Positions 1-8,290 of a stretch of 11,879 nt of DNA are shown here, one piece after another. Position 1 is the stretch's first letter, and each line of letters begins with the position of its first letter. The notes beneath the pieces were generated by a model, which saw only the letters and a list, made by a program, of their open reading frames with translations, ran no database searches and was not told the DNA's origin. The position numbers were made by a program, and so were the translations under genes. Origin of the DNA: Echinostoma caproni (lineage: Eukaryota > Platyhelminthes > Trematoda > Plagiorchiida > Echinostomatidae); contig UZAN01050136.1 in assembly GCA_900618425.1 (NCBI GenBank), forward strand, positions 8,139-20,017. Reading direction: 5' to 3'.

Positions 1-87
1 AAGCCATAACAAGTATGAAATGCTCTGATTTGAGATGCACAACTGGATGGAACCGATTGTTTGTTTTTCGTTTACCAACGGTTTAAA

Positions 88-158
88 ATGGACCGAGAAT
101 TAGTTGAACTTGTTTTTCCTTCGGTCAAGGATACAACGAATTACAATCATAACGTACG
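88..158 (+). CDS. Candidate first coding exon of a small two-exon gene (unknown function)
   Basis: An ATG at 88 in a favourable context (AAA before, G after) opens 23 full codons plus two bases, read as MDRELVELVFPSVKDTTNYN and a short tail. The proposed donor is ACG|GTAGAA, leaving two bases of an Arg codon. This matches the phase needed by the exon at 1052, so joining across an 893-base intron (159-1051) gives one open frame of about 102 codons. The frame is also open upstream of the ATG to 34, so an earlier start or an upstream exon is possible; the ATG is the first in-frame Met. The donor is only moderately good; an alternative GT at 154 would break the phase. The join is an inference: 71 bases alone prove little. 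Confidence 0.35.
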
Positions 159-280
159 GTAGAAAGCGCTGACCCGTCTGTTTGCTTAGTACGGTTCTTG
201 CCTCACTCCTGTCGTTTCACCTCAGTAACGATGACAACCAGTCAGAATATTGAATTTCACAAACGGAGTCGAGCTGATAC

Positions 281-327
281 GGGTTAAAGCGAACCGGAGT
301 GTANGGGTTAAAGCGAACCGGAGTGTA
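281..327. repeat. Perfect 23-base direct duplication around a single N (assembly join)
   Basis: Bases 281-303 and 305-327 are identical over 23 positions, both beginning GGGTTAAAGC and ending GGAGTGTA, separated only by the N at 304. Some scaffolding programs place one N between contigs whose ends overlap without being merged. The simplest reading is one genomic copy written twice. It lies in the proposed 893-base intron, so it affects intron length but no codon. Confidence 0.8.
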
Positions 328-1051
328 AACCAGCGGCTGTAACTGTTCCTTTTAATCATAAGTGAATGTACACTTGATGGCGTGATCAGTGACTTAACGG
401 AGTGAAAAAAGAGCGCGACCTGACAAGATCTGCATGATTATCACGAATAACACATAAAAAATTGCAGGGAAACAAACTGCTCTGGTTACGATATGGGCCC
501 TAGCTAGGATGAAAGACCCCAAGTTGATGCCCGTATGGCTGGACCGGATGTGCAAGAATCGCGGAAAAAAAAATAAATAAGGGACTTTTCAAGGAAGAGG
601 TTTCGGTTGACGTATTTTTTCATTCGAAGAATTGGAATATTGATACGACAAAGCTTATTGTTTGTTGGTACACAGCTTTGCTATCGTCCGGCTCAACACG
701 ACATCTAACCTCGTGGGACCTTATCTAGTTCGCCACTCCAAGTCCCGGAACTTAGGTTGTCGGTTTCCATCAATGAACAGCAGGTTCTCGTAACTATGAG
801 GTTTACCCCATCTCTTGTTCACCACACGAAAGTGTATAATAAAAAACAAACAAATATCATACCACCCTAGCGACAGTTGAGCACGATCATCTAATGACGC
901 ATCAGGAGACGGATGAAGACATGTTTAAATGAAAAGCAGCAACAACACACTCTAGTGAAGTTGGTGCGAAATATGTGAAAATCGAAGACGAATTATGTCA
1001 CGTGCCACATTCCTTCATTTATTAACTCAACTGCCAATTTGGTTCCCACAG
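328..1051. other. AT-rich stretch without a supported gene (proposed intron)
   Basis: This is most of the proposed intron of the small + strand gene. A - strand frame at about 733-834 reads 34 codons and ends in TAA, but it has no clear splice context or family resemblance and is not called. Nothing else structured is seen. Confidence 0.4.
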
Positions 1052-1289
1052 AGAAATGAAAATTCTAAAAAAACTCCATTTAGACACATACGATGAATAC
1101 AAAATAATTCTCGGAACTAATCGCCGGAGCCAATTGTTTGGCGATAATGTAAACCACCCAGTATATCCGGATCTCAACCGTTACGAGCTCGGTGGATATG
1201 GACTGAAGTCAAATTTTAATAGGGACCAAACAGCTGTAGTGCATCCACAACTTTTCAGAGGTGGCATGTGGACATTGCATTATGAATAA
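1052..1289 (+). CDS. Candidate terminal coding exon of a small protein (unknown function)
   Basis: The segment follows a good acceptor (TTTGGTTCCCACAG ending at 1051) and reads 79 codons, the first completed from the previous exon, to TAA at 1287-1289. The protein is rich in Asn, Asp, Gly, Tyr and Arg (for example NRYELGGYGLKSNFNRDQT) and ends in a run containing GGMWTLHYE. It has no membrane segment, signal peptide or low-complexity run. Composition and purine-leaning first codon positions are more protein-like than in most open frames here. An internal ATG at 1056 could serve as a start if the exon were used alone. AATAAA overlaps the stop codon, as expected of a compact 3' end. I do not recognise the family. 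The hydrophilic Gly/Tyr/Asn-rich character would suit a small structural or ciliary protein, but that is only an impression. Confidence 0.5.
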
Positions 1290-1290
1290 A
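1285..1290 (+). other. Polyadenylation signal AATAAA
   Basis: AATAAA overlaps the TAA stop of the + strand exon, followed by a GT-rich stretch (GTTGTAATAACTGCTGGTAC). This arrangement implies a 3' UTR of only tens of bases. The hexamer also occurs by chance in AT-rich DNA, so its value lies in its position right after the open frame. Confidence 0.45.
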
Positions 1291-1398
1291 GTTGTAATAA
1301 CTGCTGGTACTGGTAACACTTTGCCTGGAGGATGAGGTCGTTACCGCCAGCGCACACCGACCCTCAAGATTCGGGATAATCACAACCGAATAACATTA

Positions 1399-1436
1399 GT
1401 GCTGTGCGGCTTCGCCGTCGTACGGTTCGACAGCAC
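1399..1436. other. Nested inverted repeat in a GC-rich patch
   Basis: GTGCTGT (1399-1405) pairs perfectly with ACAGCAC (1430-1436). Inside, CGGC-TTC-GCCG (1407-1417) forms a second short perfect hairpin. The patch at about 1320-1465 is richer in GC than its flanks and holds no + strand frame. It could be a structured RNA element, part of an old repeat, or chance. It is not a tRNA: GGTTCGACAGC resembles a T-loop core, but no T-stem or acceptor stem pairs around it. Confidence 0.35.
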
Positions 1437-1656
1437 GTTTATTCTTCTGCCGTTCTCCGCTGTCAAAACAAGAGATTGGTTGTTGGTTAACCGTGGTTTT
1501 CACCCCATTAACGATTCATTACAATGAGATGTGATAAGATAAATAGAATAAATAAGAGCAATAATTTTCTTTTGGTTGAAAATGTGTACAGTAGTTCGTA
1601 CCGTCGTGGATATGATGCAGGGAAGGGAGTGAGAAAACAACGAAATTTATGCTCAC

Positions 1657-1837
1657 CGCTTAAATACCGCGTGATCGACAGACCAAAGTAGTTGAAGAAT
1701 GCGATGGACAATATATATAGAATACAGTTGACGAGAAGCAAAGTGTTGTTTTTGATTTGCCACAGAGCGTCTAAAACATTCTCGTACGATCCATTCAAAT
1801 CGGAACCGGGGATAAAGTGAACCGCGGGCAAAGCAAT
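1657..1837 (-). CDS. Internal exon of a SLC35F6-like transporter (partial gene)
   Basis: On the - strand a 181-base exon (60 codons plus one base) sits between a strong acceptor (TTTTTGCCCATCTTTTAG) and a consensus donor (AGCG|GTGAGC). It contains FIPGSDLNGSYENVLDAL, then a hydrophobic segment at about residues 32-51, with SIAFFNYFGLSIT near the end. The SIAFFN-x-x-G-x-S-x-T block and the preceding P-G-S...ENxLDA layout match the C-terminal third of SLC35F6, a member of the drug/metabolite transporter superfamily with about ten membrane spans, found on lysosomal or mitochondrial membranes in mammals; substrate uncertain. The exon ends in phase 1 after Ser, fitting the Ala that follows in the family. 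Exons for the conserved stretch after this point and for all preceding parts were not found, so the rest is probably beyond the window or in exons I could not recognise. Confidence 0.78.
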
Positions 1838-1999
1838 CTAAAAGATGGGCAAAAATACATGTCAAAAACGATGCGGATGGTTGATTGCATATAGAACACA
1901 GCGTGTTAATACACAGAGGTGCTCTAACAGGTAGAAATGCCAGTAAATACACACATGAAACTGCAAACAGTTTCACTTAGGCTGAATGCAGGGTCTTTA

Positions 2000-2229
2000 A
2001 AAGTTATGACTACAACCGAGCTCGAGTGCTCCGGCACGAACCTTATACTTCAGTGCTTTGGTGTTATTTAAAAATTTGCCCGGATAATCGGAGAGCCATT
2101 CCAAGCATGACTTGAAGAGGCAAGTAAAATAGTGAAAGAAAAAGCAGGAAAGTTAGCACTGCTAGCTGTTAACTCTACATGTTGCTGTTTAGGTTTTGAT
2201 GCCACCGTTTAAAACACACTTAGTCATTT
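2000..2229 (-). mobile_element. Probable 3' untranslated tail of the LINE remnant at 2230-2720
   Basis: Read on the - strand this stretch directly follows the decayed RT C-terminus. Its limits are inferred; no poly-A or short tandem tail and no target-site duplication could be seen. Part of it (2143-2213) is related to 8221-8290 in the same orientation, which supports repeat origin. The lower limit near 2000 is a guess based on composition. Confidence 0.45.
2143..2213 (-). repeat. Repeat copy A, related to 8221-8290
   Basis: Read on the + strand, this 71-base segment shares blocks with 8221-8290 in the same order and spacing: AGCAGG, AGCT-x-TTAACTCT, GGTTTTGAT and CC-x-TTTAAA. Between the blocks the two copies have diverged. 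Its position just past the decayed RT reading frame makes it a piece of LINE 3' UTR. Confidence 0.6.
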
Positions 2230-2720
2230 TACCTGGCATCCACAGTCATTGACCAGGTAGATTATGAAAAATCAATTCCACCGGTAGGCTTAACGCGACC
2301 GAGTTCATTGGACAAAGTTTTCACATCGCGTCACTGTTTAACTAACCATGACCTTTTACGAACCACAATCTGACTCAGCAAAACAATACATGTCGAGGTG
2401 TTCTAATCCGAAATATGCATCACACAGACCTCAACCATTACAGCCTGTGAAGTTCAAGCACCGATGTTGATGTCCGGTCGCAGGTAACGGATGTTTCACA
2501 CCTAGTCATAGCATTTATGATTCGGTCACCAGATTGTACCTTTGCAATGCGGTGCACACGGCGGTGTTCGAGTACCGATGACCTCCTACACTCAAAGACC
2601 AAATTTCTGAACCGTATGCTACTATCATTATGACAGCGGCTGGCAAATGTTACCATGAAGCCGCAAAGGGAAAGATGGGAAACAAGACTGTGACGATAAA
2701 ATCCACACACCAGAAACATG
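2230..2720 (-). pseudogene. Decayed C-terminal part of a LINE reverse transcriptase
   Basis: The - strand carries, in order, the landmarks of the RT C-terminal region of an RTE-like non-LTR element. AYGSEIWSLSV lies near 2590-2632 (family form YGSETWPLRV). After one frameshift, CRRSSVLEHRRVHRIAKVQS follows (family form RRLSVFEHRCLRRIARI). Then HRL-stop-WLRSV (family form HRLRWLGHVL), RTPRHVLF, and after another shift RDVKTLSNELGRVKP. Stops interrupt the WLGHVL block and later parts. The catalytic RT palm and the endonuclease are not recognisable upstream, so the copy is 5' truncated or decayed beyond recognition. It lies on the same strand as the transporter exon at 1657-1837 and upstream of it, so it is probably intronic to that gene. 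Confidence 0.8.
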
Positions 2721-2729
2721 AAGTTGATG

Positions 2730-3860
2730 GACTACTGCCTAGTCCGAGAACTTTGATGATGGAAGTGATCATCCACATGTAGAAGAGTCATATATGTCTG
2801 CGGATGCGTGCAGTATCACTCTGTACCGTCCACAGCAAGTCATACCACACCATTCGGTAGAGATGCACTATCTCAAAAACTTGTTCCGTTCGGTGGAATT
2901 TGTAACCCAGCACAGTTCGGAGTGTATTGAAAAAGTCTACTGATTACTAAGTTTTCCGACAACTGTGTATTGTGGTGTGTGAAAAATTTGCTTAAAGCGA
3001 AAACAGAGTTCACAGCATGTTCCGCTTTGATGGAACCAATGTATGGATAATTTAATTTACACGTAATCATCCAGCGAAGCACCGATGGTTCCTATGCACA
3101 AAACTCCCAAACTCTATCGTACATTATAGTAAAGTTGAAATAGATTAAATATCAATATTCAGTAACCCCAATTAATCCTTTCCAAACAATGTGCACAATG
3201 CCATATTCAGCAAAGACTCATGAGCATATTGTCATTAATTGGAGTATTTAAGAAATTTACACATGAACCAGACAATCGCATTCATCCGCAGCACACTAAA
3301 CGCCCGCGCCACTTGTGTTCGTTTGAAATCATTAACTTTTGGTGTCAATGTTTACATTTGTATTCGGTAGGCAGAAATAGCATTGCTAAAGCTGGGTTCG
3401 TGATCAAAGCATTTGATGAACAAATGTATTCATGATACCCTGGATCTGACACTTTCCAAGCACTTATCGGGTTTAACGGAACAAAAGAATGTAGGTCTTG
3501 TTGGGAACCAAAACAGTTGCAACTGAAGTTTATAATTACAATAGAGTCAAAGAACTTGCTAGAACATTCTAATCCGTATAAAGAACCTTCGAAATACAAA
3601 TACATACTCAAAAGCCCAGTCCTAAACACAACCTCAAGTGTGAAGTCGAATGAAAACCAATAGACACTTGAATTGCATTGGTGTGCACAACAAAGTGATA
3701 TTGTGTGGTGAAATCGTGAGAATGAGCATAGGGGACAATTGAGGCGCAACAAATTCACAGGGCAAATTCTGAGACGACACGTACACGGACCGTAAACCGA
3801 TCGATGGAGTTTAAAAGTACATCGGTGAGCAAGGATAAACAGGTTACCAACACGTTAGTG
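2730..3860. other. AT-rich region without a supported gene
   Basis: Open frames here, including a 137-codon - strand frame at 3345-3758, have T-rich first codon positions and no recognisable motif, as expected of chance frames in AT-rich DNA. It could be intron of the - strand transporter gene. No repeat, RNA gene or hairpin stands out. Confidence 0.4.
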
Positions 3861-3885
3861 ATCAGGCATGCCTAAGCAGTGTTAC

Positions 3886-4038
3886 TTCGCCCCCCCCCTC
3901 CTCCTCCCCGAAGTTGCACTGATGATGCTGCCTGCGAACGTCTGCGAACAACACTTCCAGCTCGGGGAACACACCATCCACAACATCCGCATCCCGAGCT
4001 ACAATCATTCCACAGTATTTCAAACCGAATGCGAGTTG
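3886..4038 (-). CDS. Coding-like 51-codon segment, possible internal exon (unknown protein)
   Basis: On the - strand, 153 bases between an AG (AATAACTAG|CAACTC) and a GT (GGCGAA|GTAACA) read exactly 51 codons, starting QLAFGLKYCGMIVARDADVV and including FPELEVLFADVRRQHHQ, then a Glu/Gly stretch. First codon positions are strongly biased to G (GAT GCG GAT GTT GTG GAT GGT GTG), a usual mark of real coding frames, and GC content is well above the flanks. The + strand is also open here (3868-4062), but its C-ending codons are just the complement of that pattern. The acceptor has a weak pyrimidine tract and the donor is not consensus. A run of nine G near the end could change frame by slippage. 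It may be an exon, a pseudogene piece or part of a repeat; I do not recognise the protein. Confidence 0.4.
3890..3898. repeat. Homopolymer run of nine C
   Basis: Nine C in a row, followed by a CT/CCT-rich stretch. It falls within the coding-like - strand segment, where it reads as GGG GGG GGC (Gly-Gly-Gly). Length errors are likely in such runs and would shift the frame. Confidence 0.9.
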
Positions 4039-4062
4039 CTAGTTATTCGTAATGTAGCGTAG

Positions 4063-4739
4063 GCCAGAAAGGTTATGGCAGAAGAAAATGTCACGTAACG
4101 AAGTTACTGATAGGACACAACTGGTATGATTCCGAAACCGAAACAGTGGAGTGTGCCTGAATTAAACGCGAGGCAACATGGCTTTAATATTTCTAAAAGG
4201 GTGCATTTTCGCCTGGCTCTGCAACCAATTGCATTGATGTTACTGCAACTCAGGAGAGTAATTCATCAGAATAAGAAACTGTTATCAAAGGGTTACTGAT
4301 CAGCACACTTGAAAATTTTTTCACACAATCACATCAACGCAAGGTTTTCAGTTTAGCTGGGGTGGAAAAAAACATGGATACATTCAGCATGCTCCAGGAC
4401 AGGAGAGATTGCTCTGAGGATCAATCTGCTGAGTATTTTCCTTCTACCTATGTAAATGGCCAATCTCACTTTTACAACGGATCTCATCAAAATGACCCTT
4501 GGGAAAAGATTTTACTTAACGAGTAGAGTATAAGGTGGGAAAACATGCGAATATCTCAAATAGTTCGTTCTCTTCTTTAGTGAAAAAAGTTTGCTTCCCC
4601 GGGTGAATGAATATTACGGTGGTGAGAAAAATGGCAAGTTTGATGAAACAATTACATTTATTTGGGTGGCAAATATTTGAGTGCAGACCGACAAAGAACA
4701 CTAGACAACTGTTTCATCCGTGTTAGGATTCACTAGCGG
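4063..4739. other. Stretch without a supported gene
   Basis: No frame with recognisable motifs is seen on either strand. A 61-codon - strand frame at 4516-4701 is Phe/Ile/Thr-rich and looks like chance. The LINE remnant begins near the right end. Confidence 0.4.
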
Positions 4740-5302
4740 TGCGTACATTTTGTGCCCCTTTCGGAATGCGAACCTTCAGAGTGGAAGTCAACTTGAGACG
4801 TCTCTAGCATTGTCGGGACACCCAGCCGTCTGTGTATGCTGCAGCGGTTCGGCCAGTGCTGTCATATGATGCAGTGACTTGGTCGTTACCGGAAAAGGAT
4901 AAAAATAGTAGGTTGCCAGTGTTCGAACACCGCTGTCTATGACGCACTGCACGAATCTGGTGGGGAAACCGGTCAAGCAATGCCGAGATTAGACATAGAG
5001 TCTTGGGTAATCGCGGTCGCCCATTAGAGCACGTGGTCGGCCTCCACAGATTAAGTTGGTTGTGGCATGTGCTACACATGCCACTGAACGCGATGTGTAC
5101 CGAGGCAGCTAGTGGGTGGAAAGAAGTAAAGGGTGGCCAAATTAAGATTTAGTATGAGGGTATGAAAACCCTGACCGGGGAAACTAGAAACTTAGGTCGC
5201 GTTAGGTTTCGTGGATGGGGACCTCGTGATCAGCGTAACCGCTGATTAGAGGCAATGAGTGAGGCGGTGGAGTGTTGTAAACAGTGGTGCTTGTGCACCT
5301 AA
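4740..5302 (+). pseudogene. Decayed LINE reverse transcriptase C-terminus with three nonsense changes
   Basis: From 4826 to the TAA at 5300-5302 a single frame gives the RT C-terminal region of an RTE-like LINE without any frameshift: VYAAAVRPVLSYDAVTWSL, then LPVFEHRCL-stop-RTARIWW, SNAEIRHRVLGNRGRPLEHV, GLHRLSWLWHVLHMP, ASGWKEVKGGQ, YEGMKTLTGETRNLGRV, and FRGWGPRDQRNR-stop-LE. The three internal stops are at 4940 (an expected Arg, fitting CGA to TGA), and at the two Trp positions in the family's MTW and RWLET blocks (TGG to TAG or TGA). Upstream to about 4740, FRNANLQSG in another frame fits the family's AFANLRHLW block, so at least one indel lies near 4820. The palm motif and the endonuclease are missing. 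The gene end at 5302 fits the usual C-terminus, so what follows should be its 3' UTR. Confidence 0.88.
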
Positions 5303-7212
5303 ACAATATTCATGAAACCTTGGTCGACCTGAGTTCTCTATATTCACCTTGATACTGCTTTCAACATTTCAATCTTCCTTTTTCTCCATCCAAATAGGCA
5401 GCTAGAAGACAGCAACGGAAACCGGCGCACGAAAGTGCATGGTTAATGGTTGTACAAACTGAAACGGAACCAAAAATCCTACCTTCAGCTATACAGTGAA
5501 CTGTTAGCAACTTGAGCGAATGACTTGAGAATATCTGAAATTGGAAAAACCCATATTGCGTTCCTCCGGTGAATAATGTTGGAGTGTGAGTTTCGTTCCA
5601 CGTGGGTTCATTTATTTTCCACAGATGCGATGAAAATGTAAGGCATACACATTAAATGTATAGCCGAGATGCAGAGGAGAGAAGAGGACCAGGTGAAAAA
5701 GCGAACAACAGAGTGATTATAAAGTAATTCAACATGCATTGTAAACGTATCACATATCACCAAAGCACTGTAAAGCCGTTTCAAATCGACCCCCCCCCCT
5801 AAGAGGAAGAAAATGTTCTAAACTTCAAGTCCGTCAACCAGCCAGTGCAATTTTTCGAACACAATCTGAGGGCTGCACACGGCTTTTCCGAGCGACCGAA
5901 ACGCCTTACTTGGACAAACAAACCAGAACCGAATTTGTCACCGGATTCGACGACAAAACGTATCACCTATGGGGTCAACGTTGGCCATATGTCACGATGC
6001 AGCCCTCCAGATGCAGATGACCGTAGTCGGTGTCTGGTTGATGAATACAACTTGTGGTGATTTGATACACTAACACGGCGTACAGCGTACAGGTCATCTT
6101 GTAAATCAACTGCAAGGCAGGAAAACCAATCGACCCGACTTCGCTATTTGTCTCTCTCTTGTTCGTTATATGATTGTATGTGTGCATATTGTCGAAGTGC
6201 TGTAAACACGCTCGTTTGTTTGTTTGGGTTTATTGGATGAAAAAGGAACGAAATAACTGTATCACTGACCAGCTGACCAGGTCAAGGAAATGCACTAAAC
6301 CATGTACCGGACGTAAAACCAAAGTGCGAACAATATCATGTGAGTTTTATACCCAAATCCTTTTGGTGTTTAGTCAACATTTTTACACACACCAGAAGAG
6401 GAAAACACTAAGAATAAATGGGATAAACTAGTGTTTATAGCATGATTAATGGTGTGATTACAATAAAGTAGGTTTTTTACCACTAAATTCATCGAGAAGA
6501 CAAAAAATCGCTAGCTCGATCAGTGGAAGTCACCGTACTCAGTTATCACCCAATGAAAATCCCTATTACAATGTCTACAACGAAACTAACAAATTTCCCC
6601 TTATTTTCTGCTTAACAAGATAACACACGTCGTGGGTCCGTGTGACCGAAGAGCATGTAATGAGAACGTATGGACTGAATTGGGTAACCAGTTCTCTTAC
6701 TCCATATCAAGTAAAACCGGCAAGTATGAATTTGGACATTGATTGGGGAGAGGAAGATCACTCCAAACAGCCACAGCAGTGGTTACGTTACTACCGAAAC
6801 ATGCGAAAGGGTACAGATTGAATCAACTTTCTTACGAGCCGATGTGCATGAAAGAAAGACGAGTGAGTGCTGAATGTAACGCGTGGGATTGAGGTATGAA
6901 CCCAAACATTGAAATGGATGAACGCAGCTTCGTAATCTCGTATCGCTGAAAACCGGTAGGAACTAACATCTGGGAACATAAACAAATGAATTAGTATTTT
7001 CATTCGTCTGTTGCTTCCCTCTATAAACCCAGACGACCATTGAAACTCATTTTTGTTTTGGATTTCATTTGTGGAACTGATATATTTTGTCTTGAAGGTT
7101 GCGTTAAATTGTATGGATCCAATTAGTTGTATTCAAAAAAGGTGCCTTATGTGCTCAAAAATGTCAAGATATGAGCCCGAAAATGAGGTAAATGCGGATG
7201 GAGTGAAGAATT
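5303..7212. other. AT-rich region without a supported gene
   Basis: The first part should be 3' UTR of the LINE remnant, but its end could not be placed. A C10 run lies at 5790-5799. A 71-codon + frame ending at 6060 may be an older LINE piece and is treated as uncertain. A stretch at 7099-7188 has AG and GT borders (CTTGAAG|GTTGCG and AATGAG|GTAAAT) and 30 open codons, too little to call an exon. Confidence 0.4.
5790..5799. repeat. Homopolymer run of ten C
   Basis: Ten C in a row, in otherwise AT-rich DNA. With the C9 run at 3890 it is one of two such tracts in the window. Its length is likely to vary between reads. Confidence 0.9.
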
Positions 7213-7253
7213 TGGTGGGTCATCAATCCAGGAATCAGTCAGCTGACCCACCA
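7213..7253. other. Perfect 10-base-pair hairpin
   Basis: TGGTGGGTCA (7213-7222) is the exact reverse complement of TGACCCACCA (7244-7253), with a 21-base loop; one G-T pair could extend the stem. No T-run follows and no gene is adjacent, so a terminator or attenuator role has no support. It could be a relic of an inverted-repeat element or a structured intronic RNA. Confidence 0.6.
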
Positions 7254-8220
7254 GAGCGCCACAGAATAACATTGATATAGAACAGTAATTCAATAAGAGC
7301 ACAGCATTATCATGTGGAATCAACTATTATTGGTTCAGATTTAGAATTACAACTTACCACTGACATTTAACCCACACTGATACATACCGCTTTAGTTTAG
7401 GTAGAAAAAAAATGAAACAACGGATGAACAGGAAAAGAAGCGGGAATAAAGCAATACAATGGAGGAAGCCCGATGGTTTTTCTAAATACATTAGACAGAA
7501 CTCGAGGATTCTGTCACACAAGTACAAGAAACTATAAGCGACTAGCGAAATATGTGCCACAACACAGGTTGCTATTTCAATCAGACAACCCATAACAAAG
7601 CTTAGCGTGTATTTCATGCTGAGAAGAGTTACTATGCGACTGAAAGAGACAGTCCCTGCCTTAATCAAGAGTGTCCGTGAAGGGCTGTGCCACAAACAAA
7701 CAAAGCATTAAATGGCGCTGCTTAAAACTGACAGCCCAAAGCCTACACGCGTGTTTAGTTGATTAACAGTATTGCCCTGTATTGGATTGCAGACTAGGCA
7801 AAAATGCATGCGGCTGGAAGGCAACCACCTAGTGACGATTTATACGCGCGTAAATGAATGCTCAAACCATGAATCAAATCGGAAATAAAGTCAAACTGTT
7901 AGGATGCTGATTGTCTATGTTTTTTTTCGGTTTATGAGACAAATACGTCTGCCCGTGTATAATCTCTCAAAAAGAGAATAGTCCGATAACCGGGAACAGT
8001 CGGGACTTCATGAAGAACACGTCACTTCATGTGATTTTTTATTTGACGCAAATATTCTATAGTTGAAATTTGGTCATTGTATCACGCTTAATATTCTATG
8101 CGCGACTAGGCTAAGTACCTTAATCAATTCAGTCGCACAGCTTCTGAACAGCGTGTGCATTGCGATTTCCCCAGTGATTAACTGAGCTTTACCGATTTCT
8201 TTCTCTTCGTGCTCTGATCT
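7254..8220. other. AT-rich region without a supported gene
   Basis: A 113-codon - strand frame at 7354-7695 is hydrophobic, but this follows from T-rich second positions; it has no family resemblance, so I do not call it. T-runs (for example near 7920) and A-runs occur, without further structure. Confidence 0.4.
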
Positions 8221-8290
8221 AGCAGGGTTCATTGCGTGCAGCTATTAACTCTGCTCTCCCGGGCTTTGGTTTTGATAGCTACCTTTTAAA
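8221..8290 (-). repeat. Repeat copy B, related to the LINE tail at 2143-2213
   Basis: It shares ordered blocks (AGCAGG, AGCTATTAACTCT, GGTTTTGAT, CTTTTAAA) with 2143-2213 in the same orientation. By analogy it is LINE 3' UTR sequence read on the - strand. No RT C-terminal motif was found where the coding part should lie (8300-8560), so only a tail fragment, or a recombined piece, is visible. Confidence 0.55.

Noticed and set aside
733..834. 34-codon - strand frame ending in TAA (contains HSYENLLFIDGNRQPKF), considered as the transporter's last exon
   Set aside because: It does not resemble the transporter's C-terminus, and the nearest possible acceptor AG lies over 30 bases past the pyrimidine tract.
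3345..3758. 137-codon open frame on the - strand, the longest frame in the window
   Set aside because: First codon positions are T-rich, there is no motif, and a frame of this length is expected about once by chance in AT-rich DNA of this size.
3915..3945. CTGATGA core resembling a hammerhead ribozyme, a known feature of some fluke repeats
   Set aside because: No GAAA core element and no stem II or III could be placed at suitable distances.
4788..5079. Two - strand frames of 62 and 91 codons
   Set aside because: They are antisense to the RT C-terminal pseudogene, whose + strand motifs are clear.
5221..5250. Seven-base-pair stem ATCAGCG-TAAC-CGCTGAT
   Set aside because: It lies in the RT pseudogene and is explained by the coding sequence of the WGPRD..R.RWLE block.
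5429..5440. GCAC-GAAA-GTGC tetraloop hairpin
   Set aside because: A four-base-pair stem is too short to separate from chance.
7354..7695. 113-codon hydrophobic frame on the - strand that could look like a membrane protein
   Set aside because: The hydrophobicity follows from T-rich second positions. There is no family motif, it begins at a GTG, and splice context is lacking.
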